Source: an uncultured Pseudoxanthomonas sp. (lineage in GTDB: Bacteria > Pseudomonadota > Gammaproteobacteria > Xanthomonadales > Xanthomonadaceae). From it: DNA of 54,787 nucleotides. The DNA lies in NCBI GenBank assembly GCA_937975725.1, contig CALJUL010000088.1, forward strand, positions 1 through 54,787. Direction: 5' to 3'. Under the pieces are notes generated by a model that saw only the letters and a list, made by a program, of their open reading frames with translations, did not search any database and was not told the DNA's origin. Of this stretch, positions 52,895 to 54,787 are shown one piece after another (the first letter of the stretch is position 1; each line of letters begins with the position of its first letter). The position numbers and the translations under genes are program-made.

Positions 52895-53794
52895 TCAACG
52901 GTAGGGATTCTCCTCGCCGCCGCCCGGAGGCCGCAGGGTATAGCGTTTGTAGGTCCACTGGTACTGCGCGGGGTCGCGCCGCGCGATCTGCTCCACCATC
53001 GCGTTGAGCACCGCGACGGCCGCCTGCGGGTCGGCATCGGCGATGCCGGCCGGCGCCGGGCGCACGTGCAGGGCGAAGTCCGGTCCCGGGCCGATCCGCT
53101 CGCACCAGGCGAACAGCACCGTCGCCCCGGTGCGCTCGGCCAGCCGCGACACCAGCGTCATCGTCAGCGCCGGCTTGCCGAAGAACGGGGCGAACTCGCC
53201 GTCGCCGGCCTTCGGTTGTTGGTCGGGCAGGATGCCTACCGCGCCGCCGTCCTTCAGCACCTTCCACAACTGGCGCACGGCCGGACCCTCGGCGCGCACC
53301 TGACGGATGTTGTCGGCGCCGCGCACGCGTTGCAGGAAGGCGTCGCCGGTGGCGGATTCCGGTGGCCGATAGACGATGGCGATGGGGCCGCGCGAGGACA
53401 GCCACTGATTGAGCAGTTCCCAGTTACCGAAGTGCGGGGCGGCCACGATCACGCCCTTGCCGCTGGCCAGGGCGGCGTCGTACAGCGCCTCGCCGTGGCG
53501 CTCGCGCAGCAGGGCCAGGTTCTCGGCCGGCGGACGGGTCCAGAAGCGCAGCGTTTCCAGCGCCTGCCGCGCGGTGGTGCGCAGGATGGCCCGGTGCAGG
53601 TCCTCGCGCTGGCTCGGCAGCAGGTCGGCGAAGACCATGTCCAAGTTGCGCCGGGCCACCCGGCTCTCGCGGGCGTCGGTGAGGCGCCAGAGCCAGGCGA
53701 TCAGGTCGCCTGTCGCATGCAGCCAGGACCAAGGCAGGCGTCCGATGAGGGTGGCGGCACGGTAGGCCACGGCGGCGAGGAAGCGGGGATTCAT
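52895..53794 (-). CDS. Lysophospholipid acyltransferase family protein (LpxL/HtrB-like)
   Basis: A 299-aa lauroyl/myristoyl acyltransferase-like protein. N-terminal membrane anchor near YRAATLIGRLPWSWLHATGD, the catalytic HxxxxE in VAAPHFGNWELLNQ, DQQPKAGDGEF, and the closing YQWTYKRYTLRP typical for HtrB. It adds a secondary acyl chain to lipid A at the inner membrane. It lies 25 nt upstream of the Sel1-PH trio on the same strand and divergent from dtd. Which acyl-chain position it uses cannot be told. Confidence 0.9.
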   Translation of the reverse strand: MNPRFLAAVAYRAATLIGRLPWSWLHATGDLIAWLWRLTDARESRVARRNLDMVFADLLPSQREDLHRAILRTTARQALETLRFWTRPPAENLALLRERHGEALYDAALASGKGVIVAAPHFGNWELLNQWLSSRGPIAIVYRPPESATGDAFLQRVRGADNIRQVRAEGPAVRQLWKVLKDGGAVGILPDQQPKAGDGEFAPFFGKPALTMTLVSRLAERTGATVLFAWCERIGPGPDFALHVRPAPAGIADADPQAAVAVLNAMVEQIARRDPAQYQWTYKRYTLRPPGGGEENPYR

Positions 53795-53875
53795 GCCGGC
53801 AGTGTAGCCAACCGGCCCGGATGCCCGCCGCCGCGGGCGTCGGTATGCTGGCCGCCCGCCTTTCTGCCATCCGCC

Positions 53876-54316
53876 ATGCTTTCACTGATCCAGCGCGTTG
53901 CCCGGGCCTCCGTCAGCGTGGAGGAACAGACCGTGGGCGAGATCGAAGGCGGCCTGCTGGCGCTGGTGGCGGTGGAGCCGGGCGACGGCGAAGCGCAGTG
54001 CCTGCGCATGGCCGAGCGGCTGCTGGGCTACCGGGTGTTCGCCGACGCCCAGGGCAGGATGAACCGTTCCCTGGCCGATACCGGCGGCGGCCTGCTGCTG
54101 GTCAGCCAGTTCACCCTGGCCGCCGACACCCGTTCGGGCATGCGGCCCAGCTTCACCACGGCCGCTCCGCCCGCCGAGGCTGAACGCGGCTTCAACCGGC
54201 TGGTCGCGATCTGCCGCGAAAAGCACGCCGGGAGGGTGGAAACCGGCCGCTTCGGCGCCCATATGGTCGTCAGCCTGGTCAACGACGGGCCGGTGACCTT
54301 CCTGCTCCGCCCATGA
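53876..54316 (+). CDS. dtd: D-aminoacyl-tRNA deacylase
   Basis: A 146-aa enzyme that frees D-amino acids from mischarged tRNA. MLSLIQRVARASVSVE start, LLLVSQFTLAADTRSGMRPS with the SQFTL active-site strand, and C-terminal LVNDGPVTFLL with the Gly-cisPro (GPVT) motif. Start at 53876 (ATG) fits the family length. 101 nt upstream of rpoD. Confidence 0.97.
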   Translation: MLSLIQRVARASVSVEEQTVGEIEGGLLALVAVEPGDGEAQCLRMAERLLGYRVFADAQGRMNRSLADTGGGLLLVSQFTLAADTRSGMRPSFTTAAPPAEAERGFNRLVAICREKHAGRVETGRFGAHMVVSLVNDGPVTFLLRP

Positions 54317-54367
54317 CGTTCGCCCCTTGGCGGGCAGGCGGGTCCGGGAACCCAAGCCGGCCCGGGC

Positions 54368-54376
54368 TGGTATAAT
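54368..54376 (+). promoter_or_regulatory. Extended -10 promoter of rpoD
   Basis: TGGTATAAT: perfect TATAAT (54371-54376) with TG one base upstream, about 42 nt before the rpoD ATG. No clear -35, as usual for extended -10 promoters. Leader contains a TTCCTCC tandem. Confidence 0.7.
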
Positions 54377-54417
54377 ACTAGGTTCCTCCTTTCCTCCTTT
54401 CCGGTGGCGCAACCTCC

Positions 54418-54787
54418 ATGGCCAACGAACGTCCTGCCCAGCAGTCCGACATCAAGCTCTTGATCAGCAAGGGCCTGGAGCAGGGCTATCTGACCTACGC
54501 CGAAGTCAACGATCACCTCCCGGACGACCTGGTCGACCCGGAGCAGATCGAGGACATCATCGGCATGATCAACGGCATGGGCATCGACGTCCATGAAGTC
54601 GCGCCCGATGCCGAGACCCTGCTGCTGGCCGACGGCAACACCGGCAACCGCGAAGTCGACGAGACCGCCGCCGAGGAAGCCGCCGCTGCGCTGACCTCGC
54701 TGGACACCGAGGGCGGCCGCACCACCGATCCCGTGCGCATGTACATGCGCGAGATGGGCACGGTGGAACTGCTGACCCGCGAGGGCG
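54418..54787 (+). CDS. rpoD: RNA polymerase sigma factor RpoD (sigma-70), 5' part
   Basis: The first 123 codons of the housekeeping sigma factor, cut by the window end. Region 1.1 is present (QQSDIKLLISKGLEQGYLTY, DDLVDPEQIEDIIGMIN) and region 1.2 begins (TTDPVRMYMREMGTVELLTR). A single copy is essential in all bacteria. No strong Shine-Dalgarno sequence is visible. Confidence 0.97.
   Translation, partial: MANERPAQQSDIKLLISKGLEQGYLTYAEVNDHLPDDLVDPEQIEDIIGMINGMGIDVHEVAPDAETLLLADGNTGNREVDETAAEEAAAALTSLDTEGGRTTDPVRMYMREMGTVELLTREG

Overview
The window is about 54.8 kb of a GC-rich gammaproteobacterial chromosome. Gene content and order point to the Xanthomonadaceae/Lysobacteraceae (Pseudoxanthomonas, Luteimonas, Lysobacter or Stenotrophomonas-like): tsaC-topA, two RDD proteins, smg-dprA, a LysM protein, def-fmt-rsmB, an LPS-core cluster, an LpxL-like acyltransferase, dtd and rpoD. 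Genus cannot be fixed by eye. Most of the window is ordinary core genome with very high GC and tightly packed, often 4-bp-overlapping genes.

Layout. 1-5.0 kb: membrane dipeptidase, PF10118 metal-dependent hydrolase, the heat-shock sigma factor rpoH with a striking upstream control region, and an exported protein made of four tandem repeats. 5.0-10.4 kb: DUF1203 protein, NDH-2-type NADH dehydrogenase, MHS-type transporter, primosomal helicase priA. 10.4-10.8 kb: a gene-free divergent region with an inverted pair of perfect DnaA boxes and an IHF-like site. 10.8-18.5 kb: a membrane-anchored sigma-like protein with a DUF3106 partner, DUF4286, MATE efflux pump, SppA, small exported proteins, a lipoprotein and an SDR oxidoreductase.

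18.6-27.8 kb is an accessory island of visibly lower GC. It holds the 5' stub of one RHS gene cut by an IS3-family fragment; a complete Sec-exported RHS protein (1462 aa) with an HEGLH-bearing C-terminal tip; an overlapping lipoprotein gene that is the obvious immunity candidate; an IS1595-type element with perfect 8-bp target duplication; a decapitated HTH regulator; a full-length IS3-family element; and the 3' end of an RHS core. The two IS3 copies look like rearrangement junctions.

27.8-41.0 kb: two DUF4124 paralogues, tsaC, topA, three DUF4339 (GYF_2-like) proteins (two RDD membrane proteins and one fused to a pilin-like helix), smg-dprA, LysM protein, then divergently def-fmt-rsmB. 41.2-49.3 kb: a surface-polysaccharide/LPS-core cluster (O-antigen ligase family, four glycosyltransferases, AsnB, CDP-glycerol glycerophosphotransferase-like protein). 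49.4-54.8 kb: a translationally coupled Sel1-repeat / YdbS-like / YdbT-like trio, an LpxL-type acyltransferase, dtd and the start of rpoD, cut by the window edge.

The best leads are (i) a CIRCE-like HrcA operator overlapping a sigmaE-type promoter at rpoH, (ii) the DnaA-box/IHF-like locus beside priA, (iii) the RHS metallopeptidase-tip toxin with its lipoprotein partner, (iv) the apparent sigma/anti-sigma fusion, and (v) the DUF4339 trio.
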